Notes under the pieces: model-generated
What the model was told of the DNA's origin: nothing
The model's database searches: none
What the model saw: the letters and a program-made list of their open reading frames with translations, nothing else
Source: JACVRW01 sp963728155
GTDB lineage: Bacteria > Actinomycetota > Thermoleophilia > Solirubrobacterales > Thermoleophilaceae
NCBI GenBank assembly: GCA_963728155.1
Contig: CAVSJF010000011.1
Coordinates: 192,936 to 256,935, forward strand
Length of the DNA stretch: 64,000 bases
Reading direction: 5' to 3'
Made by a program: the position numbers and the translations under genes
In this document: piece after piece, positions 29,106 to 39,360 of the stretch
Layout: each line of letters starts with the position of its first letter
Numbering within the stretch: the stretch's first letter is position 1

Positions 29106-30354
29106 GTGGCCACGACCGTCAGACGCCCACTCTCGTCCGAGGACCGCGCGATTCTCGCGCTCGAGAGCCCGACCGTGGCCGGCCATACCTGCAAGGTCAT
29201 CGCGCTCGGGCCGCCGGCGCCCGCCATCGGGGCGCTGCGTGCCGTCGTCGAGAGCCGGCTGGATGCCGCGCCCGCCCTGAAGTGGCGCCTCGGCGGCACG
29301 CCCTCCGAGCCCGAGTGGGTCCCCGACGAGAGCTTCGACATCGAGTGGCACGTCGTCGAGCACCCGGAGCCGCTGCAAACCGCGGCGCTCGCCGGAAGGG
29401 TGGCCGATCTCTTCGCCGAGCACCTGGACCGCGCCCGGCCGCTGTGGCGCCTCGACGTGCTGCGCATCGAGGACGGGAGCACCACGCTGGTGTGGCGCAT
29501 CCATCACGCGCTCGCTGACGGCACGGCGACCATGCGCTTCGTGCGCACCGTGCTCTGCCGGGAGGTTGAACGCGCCCCCGCCGCGGCCGCCGCCCATGCG
29601 CACGCCGCCGACGACGCTCGCCGCCGAGCCCACCTCGGAGCGTTCATCCAGCGCGAGTTCGCCCGCTCGCGCGGCGGCTCGCCGTTCGACGGGCGGATCG
29701 GCACCCGCCGCCACGTGGCGTTCGCGAAGGCGCCGCTCAATGCCCTCCACGACGCCGCCAAGCGCGCCGCCGGCGCCACGCTCAACGACGCCGTGCTGGC
29801 CTCCGTAGCGGGCGGCCTTCGTCGTTGGATCGAGGAGCATCACGGCCGCCTGGGTGACGTGCGGGTCAAGGTGCCCGTGAGCCTGCACCACGAGGGCGAC
29901 GACGCCGGCAACCGCGACTCGTTCTTCTCACTCGGGCTGCCGCTGAACGAGCCCGATCCCGGTGGCTCGGCTATGCGCGGTTCACGCCGCCACGAGCGTG
30001 CGCAAGGCCGAGCACGACGCGGAGGAGATCGACGAGCTGACCCGCCGGCTCTCGGCGCTCTCGCCCGCCCTCGGGCGTTTCTGCGACCGGCTCGAGCACA
30101 GCCCGCGCCGGTTCGCCCTGAACGTCTCCAACGTACCCGGCCCGCGGAACGCCATGGCGGTGCTCGACGCGCCCGTGCGGTCGATGCACTCGCTGGCCGA
30201 GATCGGCGAGCGCCACGCCCTGCGCGTATCGGTGGTCTCCTTCGCCGGAACGCTCTACTTCGGCTTGCTCGCCGATCCGGCCCTGGTAGACGGCCTCGAG
30301 TCGTTGGCCGGGGGTGTGGAGATGGAGGCCGAGGCGCTGATCGCCGCCGGGTAG
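29106..30354 (+). CDS. WS/DGAT-type wax ester synthase/acyltransferase, frame broken once
   Basis: About 415 residues across one extra G near 29961. The active-site motif HHALADG (IHHALADGTATM near residue 136) is intact. PLWRLDVLRIEDG precedes it, and LNVSNVPGPRNAM and a C-terminal VSFAGTLYFGLLADP follow, all typical of bacterial acyl-CoA:diacylglycerol/wax acyltransferases. Such enzymes make storage lipid from acyl-CoA at the inner membrane. GTG at 29106 starts at the family-typical RPLSSEDRAIL. It converges with coaX, 1 base apart. Confidence 0.85.
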
Positions 30355-30355
30355 A

Positions 30356-31122
30356 TCAGCCTCGGTTTCGCTCCCAGATCAGCTTCAGGCCGTTGAGAGT
30401 CAGGAGGTCGTCGATCTCGTCGATCTGGTCGCAGAACGGCACGATCGCCTGGGCGAAGCCGCCCGTGGCTATCGCGGTCGCCTCCTCGCCCAACTCGTCG
30501 CGCAGGCGGCCGAGCAGGCCGTCGACCTGTCCCGCGAAGCCATAGACCACGCCGGCCTGGATCGCCTCCTTGGTGCCCTTGCCGATGGCGTGCTTGGGGT
30601 CCTCGATGTCCACGCGCGGCAATCGCGCCGTCCGCGCCGCCAGCGCCTCGAGGGAGATCTCGATGCCCGGGGAGATCACGCCGCCGAGGTACTCGCCGGC
30701 GCTCGACACCACGTCGTAGTTCAGCGCGGTCCCGAAATCGACCGCTATGCAGGCGCCGCCCACGCGCTCGTACGCCGCCACCGCGTTGACCAGCCGGTCG
30801 GCGCCGAGCTCCTGGGGGTTGTCGATGCGGATCGGCATGCCCGTCTTCAGCGAGGGGCCGACGAGCGCGCCCTTGCCGTCGAGGTAGCGGCGGATCAGCT
30901 GCTCGTACTCGCGCGCCAGGATGGGCACCACGGAGGACACGATCGCGGCATCCACGTCGCGCAGGCGCAGGTCGCTCAGTCCCAGCAGTGCCGAAACACG
31001 GTGGCGAGCTCGTCCGCGGTGGCGAAGCGGGCGGTGGCAAAGCGCCAGTGCTCGACCAGCTCGTCGTCGCGGAACATCCCCAGGTGGGTCTGGGTGTTGC
31101 CGACGTCGACGGCGAGGAGCAC
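30356..31122 (-). CDS. coaX: Type III pantothenate kinase, frame broken once
   Basis: About 255 residues when one base near 30991 is restored. The N-terminal phosphate-binding segment LLAVDVGNTQTHLGMF and later TGMPIRIDNPQELGADRLVNA, AVDFGTALNYDVV and GVISPGIEIS match CoaX (ASKHA fold), which phosphorylates pantothenate without feedback by CoA. GTG at 31122 follows the fabI stop by 7 bases, so it ends the fatty-acid operon. Confidence 0.92.
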
Positions 31123-31129
31123 GGGACGA

Positions 31130-31911
31130 CTATTTCAGAGGCGCGCCCATGGCGTGGAAGCCGCCGTCCACGTGCACGATCTCGCCCGTGATCCGGCGCG
31201 AGAGGTCGGACAGCAGGAACAGCGACCGTGTCGGCCACGGCCGCTGCGTCGCCGGTGTCCCAGCCGAGCGGCGCCTGCCGGCCCCACATCGAGGCGAGGC
31301 CGTCGAAGCCGGGGATGCCCCCCGCGGCCGGGGTCTCGATCGGTCCCGCGGAGACGAGGTTCACGCGCACGCCTGACTCACCGAGGTCTCGGGCCAGGTA
31401 GCGCGAGACGGACTCGAGGGCGGCCTTGGCCACGCCCATCCAGTCGTACACCGGCCAGGCCACGGAGCCGTCGAAGTCCATGCCCACGAGCGAACCGCCG
31501 TCGTTGTTGCGCATGAGCGGCAGCAGCGCCTCGGCGAGGGCCTTGAAGGAGAACGCGCTGGTCTGGAACGCGACCGAGGCCGACTCCGCCGGGCGCGCTC
31601 ATGAAATTGCCGCCCAGCGCATCGCCCGGGGCGAAGGCGATGGCGTGCAGCGCGCCGTCGAGGCCGCCCCACAGCGCGTCGAGGTCGGTCGCCAGGGCGG
31701 CGAAGTCGTCGGGGTTGTTCACGTCGAGCTCGAGCACGTCGGGCGGCGAGGGCAGGCGAGCTGCCGCCCTCTCGGTCATGCGCCGCGTGCGCCCGAAGCC
31801 GGTGAGCGCGATCTCCGCGCCCTCCTGCTGCGCGCGCTCGGCCACGGCATAGGCGATCGAGCCCTTGGTCAGGACGCCCGTGATCAGGAAGCGCTTGCCT
31901 TCGAGGAGCAC
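31130..31911 (-). CDS. fabI: Enoyl-[acyl-carrier-protein] reductase (NADH), frame broken twice
   Basis: About 260 residues. GTG at 31911 begins LLEGKRFLITGVLTKGSIAY, the nucleotide site of FabI. LDVNNPDDFAAL, GALHAIAFAP and GNFMSAP follow up to a break near 31591 (extra C in a CCC run). Then YDWMGVAKAALESVSRYLAR holds the catalytic Tyr and Lys, and RVNLVSAGPIETPAA follows. A second break near 31226 leads to SDLSRRITGEIVHVDGG and the end GAPLK. It catalyses the last step of each elongation cycle. Its start overlaps the MaoC-like gene by 28 bases. Confidence 0.9.
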
Positions 31912-32364
31912 TGGTAGATCAGCACGGGCTCGGCGCGCCAAACGACCTCGACGCGACACGCGCATCACCGTCTTGCCGTGCTGGTTGAGCACCTTCCAGC
32001 GGCACTCCACCAGGCCGTGCTCGTCGTCGAGCTCGCGAGTCTTGACGACCTGGCCCTCCACGTGCACGCTGTCGCCGATCTTGACCGGCGCCTTGAACAC
32101 CGCGTCGCCGACCTTGCGCAGCGCCACAACTCGATCGGGGTCGAAGGGCACCAGGCCGGCGGCGCAGGAGAGCACCAGCAAGCCGTGGGCGATCTGCTCG
32201 CCAAAGCGGCTCGTCTCGGCCCAGCCGGCGTCGGTGTGCTGGGGGTGCTCGTCGCCGGTGAGGGTCGCGAAGCCCATGATGTCGGCCTCGCTGATGGTGC
32301 GGGCCGGGGTGGTGAAGCGCTCACCGACCTCGAGCTGGTCGAAGCTCTTCTCGAAGGTGCTCAC
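31884..32364 (-). CDS. MaoC-like hot-dog dehydratase, frame broken once
   Basis: About 159 residues. TISEADIMGFATLTGDEHPQ carries the Asp and His of the MaoC/(R)-hydratase active site, followed by RFGEQIAHGLLVLSCAAG. One extra base near 31953 shifts the frame before a terminal VEVVWRAEPVLIYQ. It lies between an SGNH hydrolase and fabI in the fatty-acid operon. No FabZ is present in the window, so it probably supplies the 3-hydroxyacyl-ACP dehydratase, as HadAB does in mycobacteria. GTG overlaps the previous stop (GTGA). Confidence 0.8.
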
Positions 32365-32974
32365 GCCGACGCCTTCTGGCCGCGCAGGCGCAGCCGGCCG
32401 CGCAGCGTGCGCAGGAACTCGATGGCCGCCCGGCGGTGGCCCTCCTCCGAGGGATGGAAGCCGTCATCGGCGTAGGTGTCGCGATCGGTGGCCGCGGGGT
32501 GGTCGAAGGAGTCGAGCAGCGTCACGTCGTGGCTCTCGGCCACCCTGCGGCACGCGGCATTGAAGCAGCTTCATCCCCTCCTCCACGCGGGCGCGCGAGC
32601 GCGGGCGCAGGTCCAGGAACTGGGAGATGTCGGGATAGGTGCACGTCATGATCTCCGCCTGGGGGGCCTCGCGGCGCAGCCGGTCGAACATGCGCGAGAG
32701 CGCGCTGCGCGTACTCGGTGGGGTCGGGGCGCGTCGATAGCAGCACGTCGTTGGCCCCGCATACGAGCGTGACCAGGTCGGGCTTGAGCTCGAGCGCGCG
32801 GTTCACCTGATCGCGCTCCACGTCCTCCGACGTCGCGCCGATCCAGGCGAGGTTCTCGTAGCGGGTGTCGGGCCCGAGGGCCTTCGCCACCTCGTCGGCC
32901 CAGCGCGGCGCGTCGTCCGACACTCCGGCCGTGAAGCTGTCGCCGAGAGCGGTGTAGGTGGTCCTCCTGCTCAT
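32361..32974 (-). CDS. SGNH/GDSL-family hydrolase, frame broken twice
   Basis: About 204 residues. Block I is YTALGDSFTAGVSDD with the nucleophile Ser, block III GANDVLLSTRPDP, and block V DGFHPSEEGHRRAA with the catalytic Asp-x-x-His. Breaks lie near 32703 and 32569. There is no signal peptide, so it acts in the cytoplasm. Overlaps with accD (ATGA) and the MaoC gene (GTGA) tie it to fatty acid synthesis, where it might act as an acyl thioesterase or esterase. Confidence 0.78.
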
Positions 32975-34439
32975 AGCGGGATGTTTCCGCTCCCGTTGCC
33001 GCAGTGCCCGGGGCCGGAGAGCGCAGCGAGGGCTCCCGCCAGGCGCCGGCGCGTGTCCTGCGGCTCGACCAGCTCGTCGATGAAGCCCGTCTCGGCCGCG
33101 ACGCGCGCCGACACGTGCTCGTCGGCGTACTCGTCGGCCAGCCGATCGCGCTCGGCCTCGAAGTCGTCCGCCTCGGCGAGGGCACGGCGATGCACCACGC
33201 CCACCGCCTGCTTGGGCCCCATGATCCCGATCTCGGCATCGGGCCAGGCCAGCGAGAGGTCGGCGCCGAGGTCCTTGGAGTTCATGCAGATGTAGGCGCC
33301 GCCGTAGGCCTTTCGCAGCACCACGGTCAGCTTGGGCACGACGGCCTCGGAGAAGGCGTGCAGCAGCTTGGCGCCATGGCGAATCACGCCCAGGCCCTCC
33401 TGCTTGGTGCCGGGCAGGAAGCCTGGCGTGTCGACCAGCACCACCAGCGGCAAGCCGAAGGAGTTGCAGGTGCGCACGAACTTCGCCGCCTTCTGAGCCG
33501 CCTCGGAGTCGATCACCCCGCCCAGGTACCAGGGCTGGTTGGCGATCACCCCGACCGGCCGCCCGTCGATGCGCGCGAAGGCCGTGACCATGTTGCGCGC
33601 CCAGCGGGGCGAGACCTCGAGCAGGTCGCCGCCGTCGGACAGGGCGGCGATCACGCCGCGCACGTCGTAGACCTTGCGCTGCGCCGCGGGCACGATCGTG
33701 TCGGGCGCGGTGCCCGGCACCTCGGCCGGCGCCGCGTGCGGCGGGGTCTCGCCCGCCCGCTGCGGCAGGAAGGCGAGCAGCTCGCGCACGAGGTTCACCG
33801 CGTGAAGGTCGTCGTGGGCCTCGAACTGGCAGACCCCGTTCTTGGAGTGAACGCGCGTGCCGCCCAGGCCGTCGGAGTCGATTTCCTCGCCCATCACTTC
33901 CTGAACAACGCCTGGGCCGGTCAGAAACATCGCCGAGCCCTCGGTCATGATCACGAAGTCGGTCAGCGCCGGGGAATAGGAGCCGCCGCCGGCCGAGACG
34001 CCGCTGATCACGGAGATCTGCGGGACCTTGCCCGACAGGCGCACGTTCTGGCGGAAGATCCGCCCGTAACCGCCCAGCGCCGCGATGCCGTCGTCCATGC
34101 GCGCGCCGCCCGAGGCGATGAAGCCCACCACCGGGGCGCCGGCGCGTTCGGCCATCTCCATCACGCGGATGATGGTGTCGGCGTGGGCCTCGCCCAGCGC
34201 GCCGCCCACGAAGGACTGGTCCTGCGCGTAGGCGTAGACGGGACGGCCGGCCACGGTGCCGGCCGGCGCCCACCACGCCGTCGCCCGGCTGGACGCGCTT
34301 GGCCTCGCGCCGCGGCAGGATGGTGGAGCGGATCACGTGCAGCGAGCCGGGGTCGCACAGCGCCTCGAGGCGCCCGAGGGCATCCAGCGTGCGCGGCTCC
34401 TCGCGCGCGGTAGACGGTTCTCTCGGCCAATGCGCTCAT
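32971..34439 (-). CDS. accD: Acyl-CoA carboxylase, carboxyltransferase (AccD/PccB-type), frame broken at least twice
   Basis: About 489 residues. Both crotonase-like halves are present: VVGFIASGGARMDDGIAALG, SVISGVSAGGGSYSPALTDF and FLTGPGVVQEVMGEE in the N-half; YLGGVIDSEAAQKAAKFVRT, PLVVLVDTPGFLPGTKQE and KAYGGAYICMNSKDLGADL in the C-half. Length and sequence fit the propionyl/acetyl-CoA carboxylase beta chains of actinobacteria rather than split AccA/AccD. Breaks lie near 34405 and 34258, both in the first 60 residues. ATG overlaps the fabF stop. It would provide malonyl-CoA with a biotin subunit encoded elsewhere. Confidence 0.88.
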
Positions 34440-35642
34440 GTCGCCTCCAAGACGAGCACTGCGTTGTGCCCGCCGAATCCGAATGCGTTCGATATGCCGA
34501 TGGCCGGGCGTGCTGCCGTTGGCCAGGGGGCGCGCCTCGCGGGCACGTAGTCGAGATCGAGGCCGTCCTCGGCCTCCTCGTAATTGAGCGTGGGCGGCGC
34601 GATCCGGTCGCGCAGCGCGAGCAGGGTGGCGATCGACTCCACCGCGCCGGCGGCCCCGAGCAGGTGGCCGATCGCGGACTTGGTCGAGCTCACGGGAATC
34701 TCCTTGGCCCGCTCCTCACCCAGCGCGGTCTTCAGGGCGCTCGTCTCGGCGCGGTCGTTGAGCGGCGTCGAGGTGCCGTGGGCGTTCACATAGACGATGT
34801 CCTGCCGGGCCGAGGCCGGCGTCCTCGAGCGCGAGCTCGATGGCCTTGGCCGCGCCGCGCCCGCTGGGCTCGGGCGCCGTCAGGTGATATGCGTCCGAGG
34901 TGGCCGCGTAGCCGCGCAGCACGCCGAGGATGCGCGCGCCGCGCGCCTTGGCCGCCTCCTCCTCCTCCAGGACGAGCACGCCGGCGCCCTCGCCCATCAC
35001 GAAGCCGTCGCGGTTGACGTCGAAGGGACGGGAGACGCCGGAGTCCGACAGCGCGTCCATGCGCCCGAACGCCGCGGTGGCCAGCGGCGTGATGGCCGCC
35101 TCGCTGCCACCGGTGACCACGCAATCGGCGTCGCCGTAGCGGATCAGCCGCTCGGCCATGCCAATGGCGTGCGCGCCCGGCCGCGCAGGCGGACACCGTG
35201 CCGAATGACTGGCCGCGCAGGTCGTGCTTCATCGCCACGACGACCGCAGGCCGCGTTGGCCATCAGCAGCGGAATGGACAGTGGCGAGATGCGCTCGGCG
35301 CCCTGGTCGCGCATGATGATGTGCTGGTGCTCGAGCGTGCCGATCCCGCCGATGCCGGTGCCGATCACGCACGCGGCGCGCTCGGGGTCACCGGGAGGGC
35401 CGTCGTCCCAGCCCGCGTCCTCGAGCGCCTCCTTGGCGGCGGCGAGCGCGAACTGGGTGTAGCGGTCCGAGCGGCGCACCTCCTTGGTGGAGAGGTGGTC
35501 CTTGGGCTCGAACTCGCTCGCGCGGCCGTAGCCGTCCTCGATCCCGGACTGGCCCGCGGTCCAGCGCTCGTGCAGCGTCGCGCGCGCCGACGCCGAGGGG
35601 CGTGACGGCGCCGACGCCGGTGATGACGACGGTCCGCGTCAT
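34436..35642 (-). CDS. fabF: 3-oxoacyl-[acyl-carrier-protein] synthase II, frame broken several times
   Basis: About 400 residues pieced from three frames. The start is TRTVVITGVGAVTPLGVGA. The nucleophile Cys lies in GTVSACAAG, and the two His in NAHGTSTPLND and SAIGHLLGAAGA. The C-terminus is NAFGFGGHNAVLVLE. Breaks lie near 35585, 35247, 35180 and 34807. A short compensated excursion at 34508-34545 reads ARPLANGST in the alternative frame. ATG overlaps the acpP stop. It performs Claisen condensation for chain elongation. Confidence 0.9.
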
Positions 35643-35887
35643 CCGAGCTTCGACATCACCAAGTCGACGGCCTGACGGACGGTGGTAATGCCCTCCATGT
35701 CCTCGCCCTTGAGCTGTACGCCGTAGTCGTCCTCGACGATCTGGGCCAGCTCGACGAGGTCGAGGGAGTCGACGTCCAGGGCCTCGAACTCGGCGTCAGG
35801 CCCGATCTGATCGGGCTCGGCGCCGAACTCCTCGAGGGCCTTGAACACCCTCTGCTCGATCTCTTCGCGGGTTGCTGTTGCTGCCAT
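35639..35887 (-). CDS. acpP: Acyl carrier protein
   Basis: 82 residues, acidic, four-helix. Ser in DVDSLDLVELAQIVED (near residue 41) takes the phosphopantetheine arm. AAGGAGA lies 7 bases before the ATG. It is intact and sits between fabG and fabF as in most FAS-II operons. Confidence 0.97.
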   Translation of the reverse strand: MAATATREEIEQRVFKALEEFGAEPDQIGPDAEFEALDVDSLDLVELAQIVEDDYGVQLKGEDMEGITTVRQAVDLVMSKLG

Positions 35888-35915
35888 CTCGGTTCTCCTT
35901 GGTCTCGGTTCGTAA

Positions 35916-36675
35916 CTACGCGGTCAGGCCGCCGTCGACGGTCAGGCATACGCCCGTGACGTATCCGGCCTCGCCCGAGGCCAGGAAGCGCACGCACGCG
36001 GCCACCTCGTCCGGTGTGCCGGCTCGCTTGGCGGGAACGTGCTGAAGCAGGTTGTCCCCGATTCCTTCGGTCATGTCGGTCTCGATCAGGCCCGGCGCCA
36101 CGGCGTTCACGGTCACCCCGCGGCGGGCCACCTCGGCGGCCACCGTCTTGGTCATGGCCACCAGCCCCGCCTTGGAGGCGGCGTAGTTGGCCTGGCCGGG
36201 GTTGGCCCGCTCGGCTCCGACGATCGAGGCGATGTTGACCACGCGCCCGTAGCGGTTGCGGATCATTGGCCGCAGGGCGCGGCGGGTGAGCCGGAAGGCG
36301 GCCGACAGGTTGGTGTCGATCACCTTGTCCCAGTCGTCGTTGTCGATCTGCGGCGAGAGGCCGTCGGCGCGCATGCCCGCGTTGTTCACGAGCACGAGCA
36401 CGGGCCCGAACTCCTCCTCGAGCGGTCTTGAAGATGGTGTCGGCGGCCTCGGGATCGCCGACGTCGGCCTGGAGGGCGAGCGCCCGGCCGCCGGCGTCGG
36501 TGATCTCCTTGACCACGGCCTCGGCGGCCTCGGAGTCGCGGCGGTAGTTCACGCCCACGGGCCAGCCCTCGGCGGCCAGGGTCTTGGCGATGGCGGCGCC
36601 GATGCCGCGCGAACCGCCGGTGACGAGGGCGCAGCCGTCCGGGCGTCCGTTCGATCCGGCGTCTACCGGCCCCAC
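35916..36675 (-). CDS. fabG: 3-oxoacyl-[acyl-carrier-protein] reductase, frame broken once
   Basis: About 252 residues of short-chain dehydrogenase. The nucleotide site is CALVTGGSRGIGAAIAK; VLVNNAGMRADGL carries the NNAG motif. The catalytic Ser, Tyr and Lys lie in VNIASIVG and ANYAASKAGLVAM. A C-terminal GVCLTVDGGLTA is typical of FabG. One break near 36424 separates the first third. I chose GTG at 36675, which overlaps the fabH end by 13 bases; the first residues are uncertain. It reduces 3-oxoacyl-ACP with NADPH. Confidence 0.9.
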
Positions 36676-37685
36676 TGGATCACCCCCGCGCCCCAGATGA
36701 AGCCCGCGCCGAAGGCGGCGAGCACCACGTTCATGCCCGGCTCGAGCATCCCGCGCTCCTGCGCGTCGGCCAGGGCGATCGGAAGCGTCGCGGAAGAGGT
36801 GTTGCCATAGCGGTCGATGCAGTCGATCACGCGGTCGCTTTCGACTCCCAGCTTTTCGCCCACGGCCGCCAGGATCCTGGCGTTGGCCTGGTGGTAGACG
36901 AAGAGGCCGATGTCGTCGAGCTCCAGGCCCGCGAGCTCCACGGCGTCGAGCGTCGACTCGGAGAGCCGGTGGACGGCGGCCTTGAAGGTGTCGTGGCCCT
37001 GCATGTGGACGATCTGCTCTTCGTGGCTGGCCCAGATGGCGGGCGCCCCGAGGCCGTCGGCCTTGAGGGTGATGGGCCCGATCCGCCCCCCGCCGCCGTT
37101 CGCGGCGGTCACCACGGTGGCGCCCGCGCCGTCGGCGAACAGCGCCGCCGTGCCGCGGTCGGTCTTGTCGACGAACCGGCTCATCACGTCGGCGCCGATC
37201 ACCAGCACGTTCTCGCAGCGGCCGCACTCGATCTGCGCCGTGGCCAGCGACAGGGCGCGACAGGTAGCCGGTGCAGGCGGCGCCCACGTCCATCGCGCCG
37301 GCGCCGTGCGCGCCGAGCTCGTGGGCCACGAGCGGCGCGGCGTTGGGCGTGAGCTCGTCGGGGGCAAGGCAGGCCACGAGCACCATGTCGACCTCGTCCG
37401 GGCGAATCCCGGCGTCGTCCAGCGCTGCGCGCCCGGCCGCGGCCGCGAGGTCGGCTGAGGCGTCTCGCCCTGGCTCACGTGACGGCGCTCGCGGACACCG
37501 GTGCGGTGGACGATCCACTGCTCGGTCACTCCGGCTCCCTCGGCCACCGTGGCGTTGCTGACCACGTTGTCGGGAACGGCCATCGCCACGGACGCCAGGG
37601 CGGCCGCGCGCGGTAGACGACCTCCCCAGGACGGCCGGGTCGCCTTTGCCGCCGCTAAGGGGTCGGGCGCGGCGGCGTCGCGCAC
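36663..37685 (-). CDS. fabH: 3-oxoacyl-[acyl-carrier-protein] synthase III, two compensating frame breaks
   Basis: About 340 residues. VAMAVPDNVVSNATVAE and TEQWIVHRTGVRERR open the thiolase fold. Between about 37465 and 37262 the protein must be read in another frame, which gives LVACLAPDELTPN and DVGAACTGYL with the catalytic Cys. His is in IGLFVYHQANARIL and Asn in DRYGNTSSATLPIAL. It condenses a starter acyl-CoA with malonyl-ACP. GTG at 37685 is the most sensible start; an open frame to 37835 overlaps fabD. Confidence 0.88.
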   Translation of the reverse strand: MRDAAAPDPLAAAKATRPSWGGRLPRAAALASVAMAVPDNVVSNATVAEGAGVTEQWIVHRTGVRERRHVSQGETPQPTSRPRPGAQRWTTPGFARTRSTWCSWPALPPTSSRPTPRRSWPTSSARTAPARWTWAPPAPATCRALSLATAQIECGRCENVLVIGADVMSRFVDKTDRGTAALFADGAGATVVTAANGGGGRIGPITLKADGLGAPAIWASHEEQIVHMQGHDTFKAAVHRLSESTLDAVELAGLELDDIGLFVYHQANARILAAVGEKLGVESDRVIDCIDRYGNTSSATLPIALADAQERGMLEPGMNVVLAAFGAGFIWGAGVIQWGR

Positions 37686-37791
37686 GACCGCCCTCGCGCC
37701 CGGGACGGCAGCCGACTCTGCCGGCGCGCCATCATCCGTGACAGCTGAGCTTCCGTGCCCTTCAGAAGAAACTACCCGGTTGCCGAGCGCG

Positions 37792-38654
37792 CTACGCACG
37801 AGCGGCCTCCAGGGGCGCCTCGGCCTCGACGCCATCCAGCGTCTTTCGCGCCAGGCCGCTGAGCACCCGTCCGGGTCCGGTTTCCACGAAATGAGTGGCG
37901 TCGCGCGCCTGCAGGGCGCGCAGAACGTCGGTGAAGCGCACCGGCCGCGTGATGGCCTCGACCAGCCTGGCGCGCACGTCGTCGAAGGGCTCCGCGGTCA
38001 CGCACGACATCACGGGAACACTGGGCTCGGCCACGTGAAACCTGCTCTACGAGCGCACGGAAGGGCTCGACCGCAGGTTCCATGAGCGGGCGAGTGGAAC
38101 GCCCCCGCCACGGGGAGGCGCTTGGACCTCACCCTGCGCTCGCTCAGCAGGCGCTCGGCCTCGTCGAGGGCCGCGGTGGCTCCGGAGAGCACGAGCTGGT
38201 CCGGAGCGTTGTCGTTGGCCAGGGCGAGGCCCGTGCTCCGCGGCCACCTCGACCACCGGTGCACGTTCGCGTGCACGGACGGCCAGCATGCCGCCGTCGC
38301 CGCGTCTGCGTCGGCCGCTTCCTGCATGAGCCGCCCGCGGGCCGCCACCAGGCGCAGGCCGTCCTCGGCCTCCAGAGCGCCGGCGGCGACGAGAGCGGAG
38401 ATCTCGCCGAGCGAGTGCCCGGCCATCAGCGCCGGGTCGTAGCGGTCCCGGAGCACCTCGTAGCCGGCCAGCGCCGCGCAGAAGATGGCGGGCTGAGCCC
38501 AGCGGGTGCCCTCGTCGGCGCGCTCGAACAGGTCGTCGGAGACCTCCGAGCAGGCGAGCTCGAGCAGATCGGGGCGGTGAGCCTCGACCTGCTCTCGCAT
38601 GTCGGCGGTCTGGCTTCCCTGGCCGGGGAAGAGCATGGCGGTCGCGGGGGCCAC
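37792..38654 (-). CDS. fabD: Malonyl-CoA:ACP transacylase, frame broken several times
   Basis: About 287 residues. AMLFPGQGSQTADMREQ starts the fold, the nucleophile Ser is in MAGHSLGEISALVAAG, and LVAARGRLMQEAA follows. AGAFHSPAH contains the catalytic His. Breaks near 38235, 38085 and 38043 separate the last third, which ends THFVETGPGRVLSGLARKTL. GTG at 38654 or ATG at 38636 could start it. It heads the fatty-acid operon. The 106 bases between its stop and fabH hold nothing I recognise. Confidence 0.87.
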
Positions 38655-38750
38655 ACTAGGATACTTGTGCCGGGTGTACCGCGCCAGCTGAGCTACCACC
38701 GCCGGGGGTTCTGCCGGTCGGGGGGTACCCCGCCCCGGTCCTGGCGGGGC

Positions 38751-39360
38751 TCAGCTCGTCAGGCCGAGGCGCTCCGCCCGCTGCACCGCCTCCGCGCGGT
38801 TGCGCACGTTGAGCTTTCGGTAGAGCGCGCTCGTGTGCTCCTTGACGGTGTGCGGGCGAGAGGTAGAGCCGCTCGGCGATCTCCTTGTTGGTGGCGCCCG
38901 GAGGCCATCAGCGACGAGCACCTCGCGCTCGCGCTCGGACAGCGGTGTCGCGGGCTGCTCGGCTCGTGGCGCGAACACCGTCATGCCCTTGCCCACCATG
39001 CGCACCGCCCGGGCCACGTCGTGCGCGGCCCAGTCCTTGGACACGAATCCCGAGGCCCCGGCCGCCCGCGCCGCCTGGGGAGAGATCCAGCCCGCCCCGG
39101 AGATCAGCAGCACCCGGGTGCGCGGCGACTCGCGCCGCATCGCCTCGCACAGCTCGGCCCCCGACTCCTCGCCCAGGAAGAGGTCGACCAGCGCCACGTG
39201 CGGGCTCGTAGCGGCGGGCCAGGTCGAGTGCCTCCTCCTGGCTCGAGGCCGTCAGGCAGCGCTCCACCCAGGCTTGCTCGGTCAGTAGAAGGCGAAAGCC
39301 CCAGTGGACCACGTCGTGGTCGTCCACCACCAGCACCCGCAGGCCGCGCTCGGGGCTCAC
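38751..39360 (-). CDS. NarL/LuxR-type response regulator, frame broken several times
   Basis: About 205 residues from three frames. The receiver begins LRVLVVDDHDVVHWGFRLLL; the phospho-accepting Asp is in VALVDLFLGEESG after a break near 39208. ATPLSEREREVLV starts the LuxR helix-turn-helix, broken near 38901 and 38863, and SPHTVKEHTSALYRKLNVRN is the recognition helix. GTG overlaps the kinase stop (GTGA), making a clear two-component pair. Target genes are unknown. Confidence 0.85.

Noticed and set aside
38648..38725. tRNA-like 5' sequence (GGTAGCTCAGCTGG) upstream of fabD on the minus strand
   Set aside because: The D-stem has no complementary GAGC, and no anticodon or T arm follows, so the match is fortuitous.
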